In this document: positions 9,875 to 17,800 of the stretch, piece after piece
Layout of the letters: the number at the start of each line of letters is the position of its first letter
Numbering within the stretch: position 1 is the stretch's first letter
NCBI GenBank assembly: GCA_903943975.1
Contig: CAJAQB010000022.1
Coordinates: 1-35,847, forward strand
Direction: 5' to 3'
Length of the DNA stretch: 35,847 bases
From: Synechococcus lacustris
GTDB taxonomy: Bacteria; Cyanobacteriota; Cyanobacteriia; PCC-6307; Cyanobiaceae
Program-made: the position numbers and the translations under genes
The notes under the pieces: model-generated
The model's input: only the letters and a program-made list of their open reading frames with translations
Told to the model about the DNA's origin: nothing
The model's database searches: none

Positions 9875-11929
9875 GTGGAGCTCCCCCTAGACCATTTCCG
9901 CCTGCTGGGGGTGAGCCCTGTTGCCAACACCGAAGTGGTGTTGCGAACCCTGGAACAACGGCTGGATCGAACCCCCGGACCTGGGTTCACCAGCGAAGCC
10001 CTCGAAGCCCGGGCAGAGCTGCTGCGGACCAGTGCCGAGCTGCTCGGTGATGCCAAAAGGCGCCAAGACTATGAGTGTCTGCTAACCGAGCAGACCAGTG
10101 ATGGCTCCGGCGCCCTGCCCGCCCTGGAAGTGAGCTCCGCCCTCGAGGTGGGGGGGCTGCTGTTGTTGATGGAATCTGGCCAACCGGCCGAAGCCTTCGA
10201 GGGGGCCCGCCGCAGCCTGCAGCCCCCCCAGGCCCCCGCCCTGGGCAGTGGCCGCGAAGCCGATCTCACCCTGCTGGCGGCCCTGGCCTGCCGCCAGGGG
10301 GGCCAGGAACGCCAACGGCAAAGGCTGTTTGAACCCGCCGCCCAGCTGCTGCAGCAGGGCATCCAGCTGCTGCAACGGATGGGTCAACAACTGGACCGGC
10401 GGCTGGAGCTGGAGACTGATCTCCAGGCCCTGATGCCCTACCGGGTGCTGGATTTAATCAGCAGGGATCTGGCCGATGACCAGGCCCGCCAGCAGGGCAT
10501 CAGCTTGCTGGTGGAGCTGATCAGTCGCCGCGGCGGCCTTGACGGCGAGCAGGATCCAAACTTCCCCCAGGCGGCCTTCCAGAGCTTTTTTCAACAGATC
10601 CGCACCTTCCTCACGGTGCAGGAACAGATCGATTTGTTCCTGCGTTGGTCGGAGCAGGGTTCAGTTACGGCGGAATTCCTTAGCGCCTACGCCCTCACCG
10701 CCTCCGGCTTTGCCCAACGCAAGCCAGAACGCATTGAAGCGGCCCTGCAACGGCTGGAAGCCCTGCGGGAGGTGGGGGTGGAACGGGAAATGGCCTGCCT
10801 GCATCTGCTGCTGGGCCACACCCGCGAGGCGGAGCTTTGCTTTAACCGTTGCAGCGACCAGGAGCTGCAGCGTTGGGCCAAGGACCAGGGGGATGATCCC
10901 CTCGCTGGCATCTGCGCCTACTGCCGCGACTGGCTTGAGCGCCAGGTGCTGCCCTGCTACCGCGACCTGGAGGCGGACCCTGATCTGGAGGCTTACTTCG
11001 CCGACCGTGATGTGCAGGCGGCGATCGAACGGGAGGACCGCCGCCAGGCCCAAGGCCTGAACACCCCAGGGGCAACTATCACCGAGTTTGAGCTGCTGCC
11101 CACCCCCAGCCGCAGCGAATTTGAATCCCTGCTTGATTCGCCACCTCTGGCCAGCCCAAGCGGAGCAGCAGCACCAGAAGAAGAAGAAGAGGAGGACGAA
11201 TTCCATCCCGGCCTGGCCGATCGCCTGGCGGAGTGGTGGTATGCCCAAAACTGGGATCACCCCCGGAGCTGGCTCGAAAAGCTGCAGCAGCTTTCCAACC
11301 TCCAACGGGCGGCGGTGCTGGGGCTCGCCTTGGTTAGTGCCACCGCCGTCGGCGCCCTGCTGGGCCGCCACCAGCAGCCCAGCACTCCCCCCAGCCAAGC
11401 CCTGCTGATCCCCGCCCCGCCCCTGCCGAAACCCAGCCCAGCGCCAACCCCAGTTAGCAAAAGCCCTGCAAAACCAGCAGCTGCAAAAAACCCAGAAGCT
11501 GCGCAAAAACCAGAGGCCGCCAAACCAGAAGCGCCTAAAACAACCAACCCAGAAACCGAAACCCGGGCGTTGCTCCAGGGCTGGCTGGGGGCCAAGGCCT
11601 TGCTGATGGCCGGCGGCAATAACCAGGCAACCCTTGAACCCCTGGCAGTTCCAAACCTGGTGAGCACCGCCCTAGCCAACCGCCAGAGCGATGCCCAGCA
11701 GGGGCTACACCGCAAGATCAACGCTGAAGTGCAGGAGCTCAAGCTGATCGCCAGCAGCCCTGAGCGCCGCGAGGTGCGGGCAAGGATTCTCTATTCAGAG
11801 GAAGTGCTGAATGGCCAAGACAAGCTGCTGGAGCGCTCTGGACCGATACAGCTAACCAACGTCTATGTTTTCCACCGCCCCAGCCCAGACAGCAGCTGGA
11901 AACTGGCCGATTACCACGGGGGCCAATGA
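9875..11929 (+). CDS. ftn2: ARC6/Ftn2/ZipN-like cell division protein
   Basis: 684 residues from GTG 9875; an in-frame TAG at 9863-9865 limits extension. Ftn2 (ZipN, plastid ARC6) tethers FtsZ to the inner membrane and organises the early divisome in cyanobacteria. The N-terminal 60 residues, PLDHFRLLGVSPVANTEVVL and RAELLRTSAELLGDAKRRQDYE, form a J-like domain without the HPD triad. A helical repeat region follows to about residue 420, then an acidic linker (EEEEEEDEF), a single transmembrane helix at about 478-497 (AAVLGLALVSATAVGALLG), a long Pro/Ala/Lys-rich spacer, and a C-terminal IMS-type domain from about 562 (ALLQGWLGAKALLM to the end). This order matches the ARC6 layout. It is followed by ffh in the same direction after 68 nt. 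Confidence 0.9.
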   Translation: MELPLDHFRLLGVSPVANTEVVLRTLEQRLDRTPGPGFTSEALEARAELLRTSAELLGDAKRRQDYECLLTEQTSDGSGALPALEVSSALEVGGLLLLMESGQPAEAFEGARRSLQPPQAPALGSGREADLTLLAALACRQGGQERQRQRLFEPAAQLLQQGIQLLQRMGQQLDRRLELETDLQALMPYRVLDLISRDLADDQARQQGISLLVELISRRGGLDGEQDPNFPQAAFQSFFQQIRTFLTVQEQIDLFLRWSEQGSVTAEFLSAYALTASGFAQRKPERIEAALQRLEALREVGVEREMACLHLLLGHTREAELCFNRCSDQELQRWAKDQGDDPLAGICAYCRDWLERQVLPCYRDLEADPDLEAYFADRDVQAAIEREDRRQAQGLNTPGATITEFELLPTPSRSEFESLLDSPPLASPSGAAAPEEEEEEDEFHPGLADRLAEWWYAQNWDHPRSWLEKLQQLSNLQRAAVLGLALVSATAVGALLGRHQQPSTPPSQALLIPAPPLPKPSPAPTPVSKSPAKPAAAKNPEAAQKPEAAKPEAPKTTNPETETRALLQGWLGAKALLMAGGNNQATLEPLAVPNLVSTALANRQSDAQQGLHRKINAEVQELKLIASSPERREVRARILYSEEVLNGQDKLLERSGPIQLTNVYVFHRPSPDSSWKLADYHGGQ

Positions 11930-11939
11930 TGCCTGCTGA

Positions 11940-11982
11940 GGTTCAAGCCGGCTGCGTTTCTAGAGTGCTGGGCTGCTGAACC
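11940..11982 (+). promoter_or_regulatory. Hairpin ahead of ffh
   Basis: GGTTCAAGCC (11940-11949) pairs with GGCT-GC-TGAACC (11971-11982) with a 2-nt bulge and a 21-nt loop. It lies between the ftn2 stop and the ffh ATG, 15 nt from the start codon, so it could act as an attenuating or processing structure. No T-run follows. Confidence 0.45.
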
Positions 11983-11997
11983 ACCGGAAGGCAACTG

Positions 11998-13485
11998 ATG
12001 TTTGAGGAGCTTTCCCAGCGGTTAGAGGCTGCCGTCCGTGGCCTGCGGGGCCAGGGGTCCATCAGTGAAACCAATGTGGATGGGGCCCTCAAGGAAGTGA
12101 GGCGGGCCCTGCTGGAGGCCGATGTGAGCCTCGCGGTGGTCAAGGAATTCGTGGCGGAGGTGCGCAGCAAAGCCCTCGGCGCCGAGGTGGTGCGGGGGGT
12201 GAGCCCCGACCAGCAGTTCATCAAGCTGGTGCACGAGGAGCTGGTGGAGGTGATGGGCGGCGCCAATGCCCCCCTGGCCCGGGCCGCCACCAGCCCCACC
12301 GTGGTTCTGATGGCGGGCCTGCAGGGGGCCGGCAAAACCACGGCCACCGCCAAGTTGGGCCTGCACCTCAAGGAGCAGGGGCGCCGGGCACTGCTGGTGG
12401 CCGCTGATGTGTATCGTCCGGCCGCCATTGAGCAACTCCAAACCCTGGGGCGCCAGATCGGTGTGGAGGTGTTCAGCCTTGGCGCCGAGCTCAAACCCGA
12501 GGCGATTGCCGCCGCAGGCGTAGCCAAGGGCCGGGAGGAGGGCTTTGACACGGTGATCGTGGACACCGCCGGTCGGCTCCAGATCGACACGGCAATGATG
12601 GACGAGATGGTGCGAATCCGCGCCGCCGTGGTGCCCGACGAGGTGCTGCTGGTGGTGGATTCGATGATCGGCCAGGAGGCCGCTGAACTCACCCGCGCCT
12701 TCCACGACCAGGTGGGTCTCACCGGGGCGGTGCTCACCAAGCTCGATGGCGACAGCCGCGGCGGCGCCGCCCTCTCGATCCGCAAGGTGAGTGGGGCGCC
12801 GATCAAGTTCATCGGCACCGGCGAAAAGGTGGAGGCCCTGCAGCCCTTCCATCCGGAACGGATGGCCAGCCGGATCCTGGGCATGGGCGATGTGCTCACC
12901 CTGGTGGAAAAGGCCCAGAAGGAGGTGGAGATCGCCGATGTGGAGCGCATGCAGCGCAAGCTGCAGGAGGCCTCCTTTGACTTCTCCGACTTCGTTCAAC
13001 AGATGCGCCTGATCAAACGCATGGGCTCCCTGGGGGGGCTGATGAAAATGATCCCGGGCATGAACAAGATCGACGACGGCATGCTCAAGCAGGGGGAAGC
13101 CCAGCTCAAGCGCATCGAGGCGATGATCGGCTCGATGACCCAGCAGGAGCGGGAAAATCCCGACCTGCTGGCCGCTCAACCCTCCCGCCGGCGCCGGATC
13201 GCCAAGGGCAGTGGCCACATGCCCGCCGATGTGGACAAGGTGCTGGCCGACTTCCAAAAGATGCGGGGCTTCATGCAACAGATGAGCCGTGGGGGCGGCT
13301 TCCCGGGGATGCCGGGCATGGGGGGCTTCCCGGGCATGGGGGGCTTCCCGGGCATGGGCGGCGGCATGCCAGGGATGCCCGGAATGCCGGGAATGCCAGG
13401 CATGCCTGGGGGCGGAGCCCCGAACGCCGGCCCCCGCAAGCGCCAGCGGCCGGAGAAAAAACGCAAGGGGTTTGGCCAGCTCTGA
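11998..13485 (+). CDS. ffh: Signal recognition particle protein Ffh (SRP54)
   Basis: 495 residues. Ffh binds 4.5S RNA and signal sequences of nascent membrane and thylakoid proteins and docks on FtsY with GTP. The N domain occupies about 1-95; the G domain has GLQGAGKTTATAKLG (about 105-119), the insertion-box region, DTAGRLQID and TKLDGDSRGGAAL; the M domain begins near 310 and has the RNA-binding segment around MIPGMNKIDDG and SRRRRIAKGSGHMPADVDKVL. The last 60 residues are a Gly-Met-Phe-Pro repeat tail (GGFPGM and PGMPGM units), a longer form of the Met-rich signal-binding tail common in cyanobacterial Ffh. It is followed after 70 nt by rpsP, a pairing also seen in other bacteria. Confidence 0.96.
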   Translation: MFEELSQRLEAAVRGLRGQGSISETNVDGALKEVRRALLEADVSLAVVKEFVAEVRSKALGAEVVRGVSPDQQFIKLVHEELVEVMGGANAPLARAATSPTVVLMAGLQGAGKTTATAKLGLHLKEQGRRALLVAADVYRPAAIEQLQTLGRQIGVEVFSLGAELKPEAIAAAGVAKGREEGFDTVIVDTAGRLQIDTAMMDEMVRIRAAVVPDEVLLVVDSMIGQEAAELTRAFHDQVGLTGAVLTKLDGDSRGGAALSIRKVSGAPIKFIGTGEKVEALQPFHPERMASRILGMGDVLTLVEKAQKEVEIADVERMQRKLQEASFDFSDFVQQMRLIKRMGSLGGLMKMIPGMNKIDDGMLKQGEAQLKRIEAMIGSMTQQERENPDLLAAQPSRRRRIAKGSGHMPADVDKVLADFQKMRGFMQQMSRGGGFPGMPGMGGFPGMGGFPGMGGGMPGMPGMPGMPGMPGGGAPNAGPRKRQRPEKKRKGFGQL

Positions 13486-13555
13486 GGGGCAGTTGCCCGA
13501 GGCGCAGGTCGCCAGGTAAACTCTTGGATTCCAGTTCACGCCCCATAAGATTCCG

Positions 13556-14002
13556 ATGATCAAGCTCCGCCTGAAGCGTTTCGGTAAGAAGCGGGAAACG
13601 AGCTTCCGGATCGTGGCGTGTAACAGCACCAGTCGGCGCGATGGCCGCCCCCTGGAGGAGCTGGGTTTCTACAACCCCCGCACCAACGAAACCCGCCTAG
13701 ATACCGAAGCCCTGCGCCGCCGCCTCGAGCAGGGCGCCCAGCCCAGCGACACCGTGCGCACCCTGCTGGAAAACGGCGGCCTGCTCACCAAAACCCCTCG
13801 CCCCGCAGAAATTGTCGGCAAGGCCAAGCAGGCTGCGGCCCGCGAAGCGGCAGTGAAAGCCGCCGCCAAGGCTGAGGCCGAAGCCAAGGCTGCTGCAGAA
13901 GCTGCGGCCGCTGAAGCCAAGGCTGCCGAAGCTGCTGCGGCCGCCGCCGCCGCTGAAGCTGCCAGCGAAGCCAAAACCGAAGACGCCGGGGCCGAAGCCT
14001 GA
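13556..14002 (+). CDS. rpsP: 30S ribosomal protein bS16
   Basis: 148 residues. The first 90 are a standard bS16: [38 protein letters not shown], then [16 protein letters not shown]. bS16 is an early-binding 30S protein that supports 16S rRNA folding. The remaining 55 or so residues are an Ala/Glu/Lys tail, predicted to be a long charged helix, longer than most bS16 tails; Ala-rich extensions on bS16 are common in picocyanobacteria but the length varies. The stop is 11 nt before phoH, so ffh-rpsP-phoH likely form one unit. Confidence 0.96.
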   Translation: MIKLRLKRFGKKRETSFRIVACNSTSRRDGRPLEELGFYNPRTNETRLDTEALRRRLEQGAQPSDTVRTLLENGGLLTKTPRPAEIVGKAKQAAAREAAVKAAAKAEAEAKAAAEAAAAEAKAAEAAAAAAAAEAASEAKTEDAGAEA

Positions 14003-14013
14003 GCCCTTCCCCC

Positions 14014-15009
14014 ATGGAAGGTTCGGAGCGCCGCCGCTTCGTCATAGACCTGCCGGACCAGGGGGCTGCCCTGGCCCTGGCCGGCGAGGGCGAAGTAACC
14101 CTGAGGCGGCTGGCCGAACTAACCGGTGCCCAGGTGGTGCTGCGTGGTTTGCAGTTGCATATTGATGGCCGCCCCAGCCAACTGGAGCGGGCCGCTGCCC
14201 TGGTGGAGTTGCTGCGGCCCCTCTGGAGGGAAGGCCAACCCGTCAGCGCCGTAGACCTACAGACCAGCCTCCAGGCCCTCAGCAGCGGCAAGGGCGATGA
14301 ACATCGCGAACTGAGCCAACAGGTGCTGGCCCGCAGCCAAAGCGGCAAGTTGTTGCGGCCCCGCACCCTGCGCCAAAACGCCTATGTGGAGGCGATGGAG
14401 CGCCATGAACTCACCCTGGCCCTAGGGCCCGCCGGCACAGGCAAAACCTTTCTGGCCGTGGTGCAAGCGGTGCGCAATCTGCAGGAACGGCGGGTGGAAC
14501 GCATCGTGCTCACTAGGCCGGCGGTGGAGGCGGGCGAACGCTTGGGCTTCCTGCCCGGCGACCTGCAGCAAAAGGTGGATCCCTACCTGCGCCCCCTCTA
14601 CGACGCCCTGCACAGCTTGCTCAGCCCAGAACGCACGGCAGCCCTACTGGAGAAGGGGATCATCGAGGTGGCACCGCTGGCATATATGCGCGGCCGCACC
14701 CTGGCGGATGCCTTTGTGATCCTTGATGAGGCGCAAAACACCACTACGGGCCAGATGCGCATGCTGCTTACCCGCCTAGGCGAGAACTCGCGCATGGTGG
14801 TTACCGGTGATCCCACCCAGGTGGACCTGCCCGCCGGCCAGCTGAGCGGCCTTGAGGAGGCGGCCCGGGTGCTGGAGGGGGTGGAAGGGATTGCGATCTG
14901 TCGGCTTACGGCCGCCGATGTGGTGCGCCACCCATTGGTGCAAAGGCTGGTGCAGGCCTATGCCCGGGAAGACAGCAAACGCGAACCCCCCGCCCAGCGG
15001 CGCCGGTGA
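14014..15009 (+). CDS. phoH: PhoH-like ATPase (YbeZ type)
   Basis: 331 residues. PhoH/YbeZ proteins are cytoplasmic P-loop ATPases related to RNA helicase domains and act with YbeY in rRNA processing and ribosome quality control. An N-terminal KH-like segment (about 1-80) precedes the ATPase: Walker A GPAGTGKTFLAVVQAV at about 138-153, then LTRPAVEAGERLGFLPGDLQ, Walker B DAFVILDEAQNTT, the sensor-like GDPTQVDLP, and VVRHPLVQRLVQAY near the end. These are textbook family blocks. It starts 11 nt after rpsP, in agreement with its role in ribosome assembly. A 7-bp stem (15040-15064) follows before the next gene. Confidence 0.94.
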   Translation: MEGSERRRFVIDLPDQGAALALAGEGEVTLRRLAELTGAQVVLRGLQLHIDGRPSQLERAAALVELLRPLWREGQPVSAVDLQTSLQALSSGKGDEHRELSQQVLARSQSGKLLRPRTLRQNAYVEAMERHELTLALGPAGTGKTFLAVVQAVRNLQERRVERIVLTRPAVEAGERLGFLPGDLQQKVDPYLRPLYDALHSLLSPERTAALLEKGIIEVAPLAYMRGRTLADAFVILDEAQNTTTGQMRMLLTRLGENSRMVVTGDPTQVDLPAGQLSGLEEAARVLEGVEGIAICRLTAADVVRHPLVQRLVQAYAREDSKREPPAQRRR

Positions 15010-15039
15010 TCCGTACGGCCAATTCGCAACAATTCAGCT

Positions 15040-15064
15040 AACCCCCTGGCAGCATGGGGGGGTT
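15040..15064 (+). other. Hairpin between phoH and the Bax-inhibitor-like gene
   Basis: AACCCCC (15040-15046) pairs with GGGGGTT (15058-15064) around an 11-nt loop, 31 nt after the phoH stop and 19 nt before the next ATG. There is no T-tract; it may reduce read-through or mask the ribosome site of the downstream gene. Confidence 0.5.
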
Positions 15065-15082
15065 CCCCATCCCTGATGCGCC

Positions 15083-15817
15083 ATGCCGGCTAGCAGTAAT
15101 TTCCAGGAGGCCATCCGGCAAGCGCAGAGCAGCGCCCTGGTAGGCCCCAACGTTGTAAATAAGGCCCTGCCCTTTGTGGGTGGTGGCATGGTGCTCACCT
15201 CCGTGGGGGTGCTGGGCGGCCTGTCGATGATCGCCAGCCCGGCCTTCATGCCCCTGTTCTGGGGGGCCCTGATCGGCAACTTCATTCTGTTCTTTGTGGC
15301 CCAAAACGTTGCCCTCAAGGGCAACAACGCCACGGCCCTACCGCTGTTGGCGGTCTACAGCCTGCTGACCGGCTTCACCCTCAGCGGCCTGGTGGCGATG
15401 GCCCTCAGCGGAGCGGCAGGGGTGGGTGGCGTGGCCACCGCAGCCCTGGCCACCGGCATCACCTTTGTGGTGGCCTCGGTCTTTGGCCGTCGCATGAGCG
15501 ACAGCGTGGGCCAATCGCTCACCGCTGTGGTGGGCCTGGGCATCATCGGCCTGCTGATTGCCATGGTGGTGCAGCTGGTGGGTGGCATCTTTGCCCCCCA
15601 GATGTTCCTGGGCGGCGGCATGGAGCTGCTGATCGCCGGCTTCGGCACGGTGCTGTTTGTGGGCGCCGCCTTCGTGGACTTCTACACGATGCCCCGCACC
15701 TACAACGACGACCAATACCTGGCCGGTGCCCTGGGGATGTATCTCACCTACATCAACCTGTTCATCTTCATCCTGCGCCTGATCATTGCCCTCAATGGCG
15801 GCAGCCGCCGCGACTGA
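15083..15817 (+). CDS. Bax inhibitor-1 / YccA family membrane protein
   Basis: 244 residues with seven predicted hydrophobic helices from about residue 29 to 235, the size and topology of the BI-1/TMBIM family. Helices include ALPFVGGGMVLTSVGVLGGL, PLFWGALIGNFILFFVAQNV and the C-terminal LAGALGMYLTYINLFIFIL with the acidic/tyrosine residues (FVDFYTMPRTYNDD) that belong to the calcium-leak and pH-sensing motif of the family. Bacterial members are proposed proton-sensitive calcium leak channels or FtsH modulators (YccA). The 65-residue N-terminal part is soluble-like at first (NFQEAIRQAQSSALVGPNVV). It is the last gene of the ftn2-to-phoH run and is closed by a strong terminator. The physiological role here is unknown. 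Confidence 0.9.
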   Translation: MPASSNFQEAIRQAQSSALVGPNVVNKALPFVGGGMVLTSVGVLGGLSMIASPAFMPLFWGALIGNFILFFVAQNVALKGNNATALPLLAVYSLLTGFTLSGLVAMALSGAAGVGGVATAALATGITFVVASVFGRRMSDSVGQSLTAVVGLGIIGLLIAMVVQLVGGIFAPQMFLGGGMELLIAGFGTVLFVGAAFVDFYTMPRTYNDDQYLAGALGMYLTYINLFIFILRLIIALNGGSRRD

Positions 15818-15857
15818 GCCAAACCAGGCGAGCCCGCAGAAGAGCCCGCAGACCTAG

Positions 15858-15881
15858 CGCCCCAAACGGGGCGTTTTTTTT
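15858..15881 (+). terminator. Factor-independent terminator
   Basis: CGCCCC (15858-15863) pairs with GGGGCG (15868-15873) around AAAC, followed by eight T. It ends the 9.9-15.8 kb plus-strand run. Confidence 0.9.
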
Positions 15882-16158
15882 GCTTATTAGCTTTTTAGCT
15901 TTGAAAATTCCATGTCTGAGCAATATTTTAAAAGAAGACAGCCATATCTGTAGGGCAAGCCTGTAAGGATTCTATAATCACCCAAAGTTCAATACTGAAA
16001 ATAGTCGATAGAAATGGGTGACAGGAGATAGACAGTCCCTGGCTCGCAGGGGCTGAATGGGGATTTTTCGAGGTGCCCGAAATCAAAAATGAGGCGAAAT
16101 CACAAACCGTACGGACCGTACAGAATTGAAAATCGCCACAAACAGATAAAAGCCCACG
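15882..16158. other. AT-rich spacer, possible 3' regulatory region
   Basis: About 280 nt, clearly richer in A+T than the surroundings, between the terminator and the tandem repeat behind the minus-strand gene. It contains a small stem CCCTG-GCTCG-CAGGG near 16037-16051 followed some 15 nt later by GGATTTTT, and a doubled ACCGTACGG/ACCGTAC motif near 16106-16121. Open frames here lack recognisable protein features. A small RNA is possible but unsupported. Confidence 0.4.
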
Positions 16159-16206
16159 CCTACTGCGCCACCTACTGCGCCACCTACTGCGCCACCTACT
16201 GCGCCA
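16159..16206. repeat. 12-bp tandem repeat, four copies
   Basis: CCTACTGCGCCA is repeated exactly four times. On the minus strand it reads Ala-Gln-stop-Val in frame, so it contains the stop codon of the gene at 16196-16735 and repeats that stop downstream. Confidence 0.92.
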
Positions 16207-16735
16207 CCGACAACAGCGCCGCAGCAATCGCCTGCCGCTGGTCGTCGTCGTAGCCCCAGCGCTCCAGGAAGGCCAGATCTGCCCCCTCCCCCCGGGTGGC
16301 GGCCAGCAGACCCTCGAGGCGGGCTTTAACCAGGGCCGGCTCAAGCAAACGCAACAACTCGCGGCAGCGGCCCTGCACCCGTTCTGAACCCTGCTGCTGC
16401 TCAGTGGCCCCGGATCTGCCGTGCTCCAAAACCATGGCCGTGCTCATCGCCAGGTTGCGCACACTCAGATCCACCAGTTCCGCCCCGGCGGCCCGCAACA
16501 CAATCAGCAGGGGATCCGGCAGGCGATCCATCAGCGGGTTGTCGGCCGGCAGGCTCACCACAAAAAAGCCCCGGGCCCCATCCCTGCTGGCCACTAGCTC
16601 CGCCACCCGATCAGCCAGCACCTCATCACTGAGTTCCCCCTGCTCCCAGGCATGGCACCAGAGGTCTGCCACCTCGATCGCCTGTTCAAAACTGGGCTGC
16701 AGCGGTTGGGCTGCAGCGGTCGCCTGATCGCTCAT
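16196..16735 (-). CDS. Conserved cyanobacterial hypothetical protein
   Basis: 179 residues, soluble, mostly helical with an acidic character. Recognisable segments are FEQAIEVADLWCHAWEQGEL, DEVLADRVAELVASRDGARGFFVVSLP, RLPDPLLIVLRAAGAELVDLSVRNLAMSTAMVLEH and the C-terminal LERWGYDDDQRQAIAAALLSVAQ. I do not recognise a named domain. The pattern DPLL..LR..GE.VVDL...N..MSTAM is one I associate with conserved picocyanobacterial proteins of unknown function encoded beside era; this is memory, not a search. The gene is divergent from era with 35 nt between start codons. Its stop falls in the 12-bp tandem repeat, and each repeat unit carries another in-frame stop. Confidence 0.75.
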   Translation of the reverse strand: MSDQATAAAQPLQPSFEQAIEVADLWCHAWEQGELSDEVLADRVAELVASRDGARGFFVVSLPADNPLMDRLPDPLLIVLRAAGAELVDLSVRNLAMSTAMVLEHGRSGATEQQQGSERVQGRCRELLRLLEPALVKARLEGLLAATRGEGADLAFLERWGYDDDQRQAIAAALLSVAQ

Positions 16736-16770
16736 CGCGCCGGAAATCGAGGGGCTGTCATCTTGAGGGT

Positions 16771-17688
16771 ATGGACTCCTTCGCCCTAGATGCCACCCCA
16801 GAGGGCTTTCGCTCTGGTTTCGTGGCCCTGATCGGTCGCCCCAACGTGGGTAAATCCACCCTGCTGAACCAGCTGGTGGGGGAAAAAGTAGCGATCACCT
16901 CGCCCGTGGCCCAAACCACCCGCAACCGCCTGCGGGCCATCCTCACCACCCCCACAGCCCAGCTGGTGCTGCTCGACACCCCAGGCATCCACAAGCCCCA
17001 CCACCTGCTGGGGGAACGCTTGGTGCAAACGGCGCGCAACAGCATCGGTGAGGTGGATGTGGTGCTGGCCCTGATGGATGGCAGCGTGCCCCTGGGCCGC
17101 GGTGACCAGTTCGTGCTCGACCTGCTGCAGCAATGCCGGCACCCGGTGCTGCTGGGGCTAAACAAGCAAGACCTGGTGGATCCAAGCCAGCAGGAAGAGC
17201 TGATCCATAGCTATCAGGAGGCCCTGCCAGGGGCAACGCTGCTCTCCTTCAGTGCGGCCACCGGCGCCGGCTGCCAGGGACTGGTGGAAGCCCTTGGGCC
17301 GCTGCTGCCCCTGGGCCCCATGCTTTATCCGGCAGACACGATCAGCGACCAGCCGGAAAAACTGCTGCTGGCGGAACTAATCCGCGAACAGGTGCTGCAC
17401 CACACCCGCGAAGAGGTGCCCCATTCGGTGGCGGTACAAATCGAACGGGTGGAGGAGGACGGGCCGCGCACGGCGATCCTGGCCACCGTGATGGTGGAAC
17501 GCAGCAGCCAAAAAGGCATCCTGATCGGCAAGGGCGGCGCCATGCTCAAAGCAATCGGCAGCGGCGCGCGGCTGCAGATGCAAAAGGTATTTGACGGCCC
17601 CGTTTACCTGGAACTATTCGTAAAAGTGGTGCCCCACTGGCGCCAGAAACCCGGCCGCCTGGCGGAATTGGGCTACGCCAGCGAATAG
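16771..17688 (+). CDS. era: GTPase Era
   Basis: 305 residues. Era is an essential GTPase that binds the 3' end of 16S rRNA and checks 30S maturation. The GTPase domain has G1 GRPNVGKSTLLNQL (near residue 18-31), the G2 threonines in SPVAQTTRNRLR, G3 DTPGIHKP, and G4 NKQDLVD. The C-terminal type II KH domain has RSSQKGILIGKGGAMLKAIG and LELFVKVVPHWRQKPGRL. All parts are present and standard. Together with PhoH and bS16 a few kb upstream it belongs to the ribosome-assembly theme of this region. Confidence 0.97.
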   Translation: MDSFALDATPEGFRSGFVALIGRPNVGKSTLLNQLVGEKVAITSPVAQTTRNRLRAILTTPTAQLVLLDTPGIHKPHHLLGERLVQTARNSIGEVDVVLALMDGSVPLGRGDQFVLDLLQQCRHPVLLGLNKQDLVDPSQQEELIHSYQEALPGATLLSFSAATGAGCQGLVEALGPLLPLGPMLYPADTISDQPEKLLLAELIREQVLHHTREEVPHSVAVQIERVEEDGPRTAILATVMVERSSQKGILIGKGGAMLKAIGSGARLQMQKVFDGPVYLELFVKVVPHWRQKPGRLAELGYASE

Positions 17689-17698
17689 GCAAAGGCAG

Positions 17699-17739
17699 CT
17701 TAATGATTCAATCATGATCCCTTAAGGTAAAGACAATAT
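17699..17739 (+). promoter_or_regulatory. Possible Pho-box-like direct repeats and palindrome
   Basis: CTTAATGA at 17699 and CTTAAGGT at 17721 are 22 nt apart; an 11-nt register (8-nt unit plus 3-nt spacer) also places AATCATGA at 17710 between them. Cyanobacterial PhoB boxes are 8-nt CTTAACCT-like repeats with this period. A 13-bp palindrome ATGATTCAATCAT (17703-17715) overlaps. It lies about 60-100 nt upstream of a phosphoesterase gene. The match is weak, since only the CTTAA core is kept in two of the units. Confidence 0.3.
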
Positions 17740-17800
17740 TCCGGCAATCTAACGACAAGGCGAGCTGCGTAGGGTTGTTGCAGTTCCAATTTTTAGCGCT

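Noticed and set aside
12022-13629. 535-codon antisense frame over ffh and other long antisense frames
   Set aside because: High-GC genes give long open frames on the other strand; the translations are His/Gly/Pro-rich shadows without family features.
15928-16344. 138-codon minus frame across the AT-rich spacer
   Set aside because: Its Trp-Arg-Ser repeats come from the 12-bp tandem repeat in another frame and it overlaps the better gene at 16196-16735.
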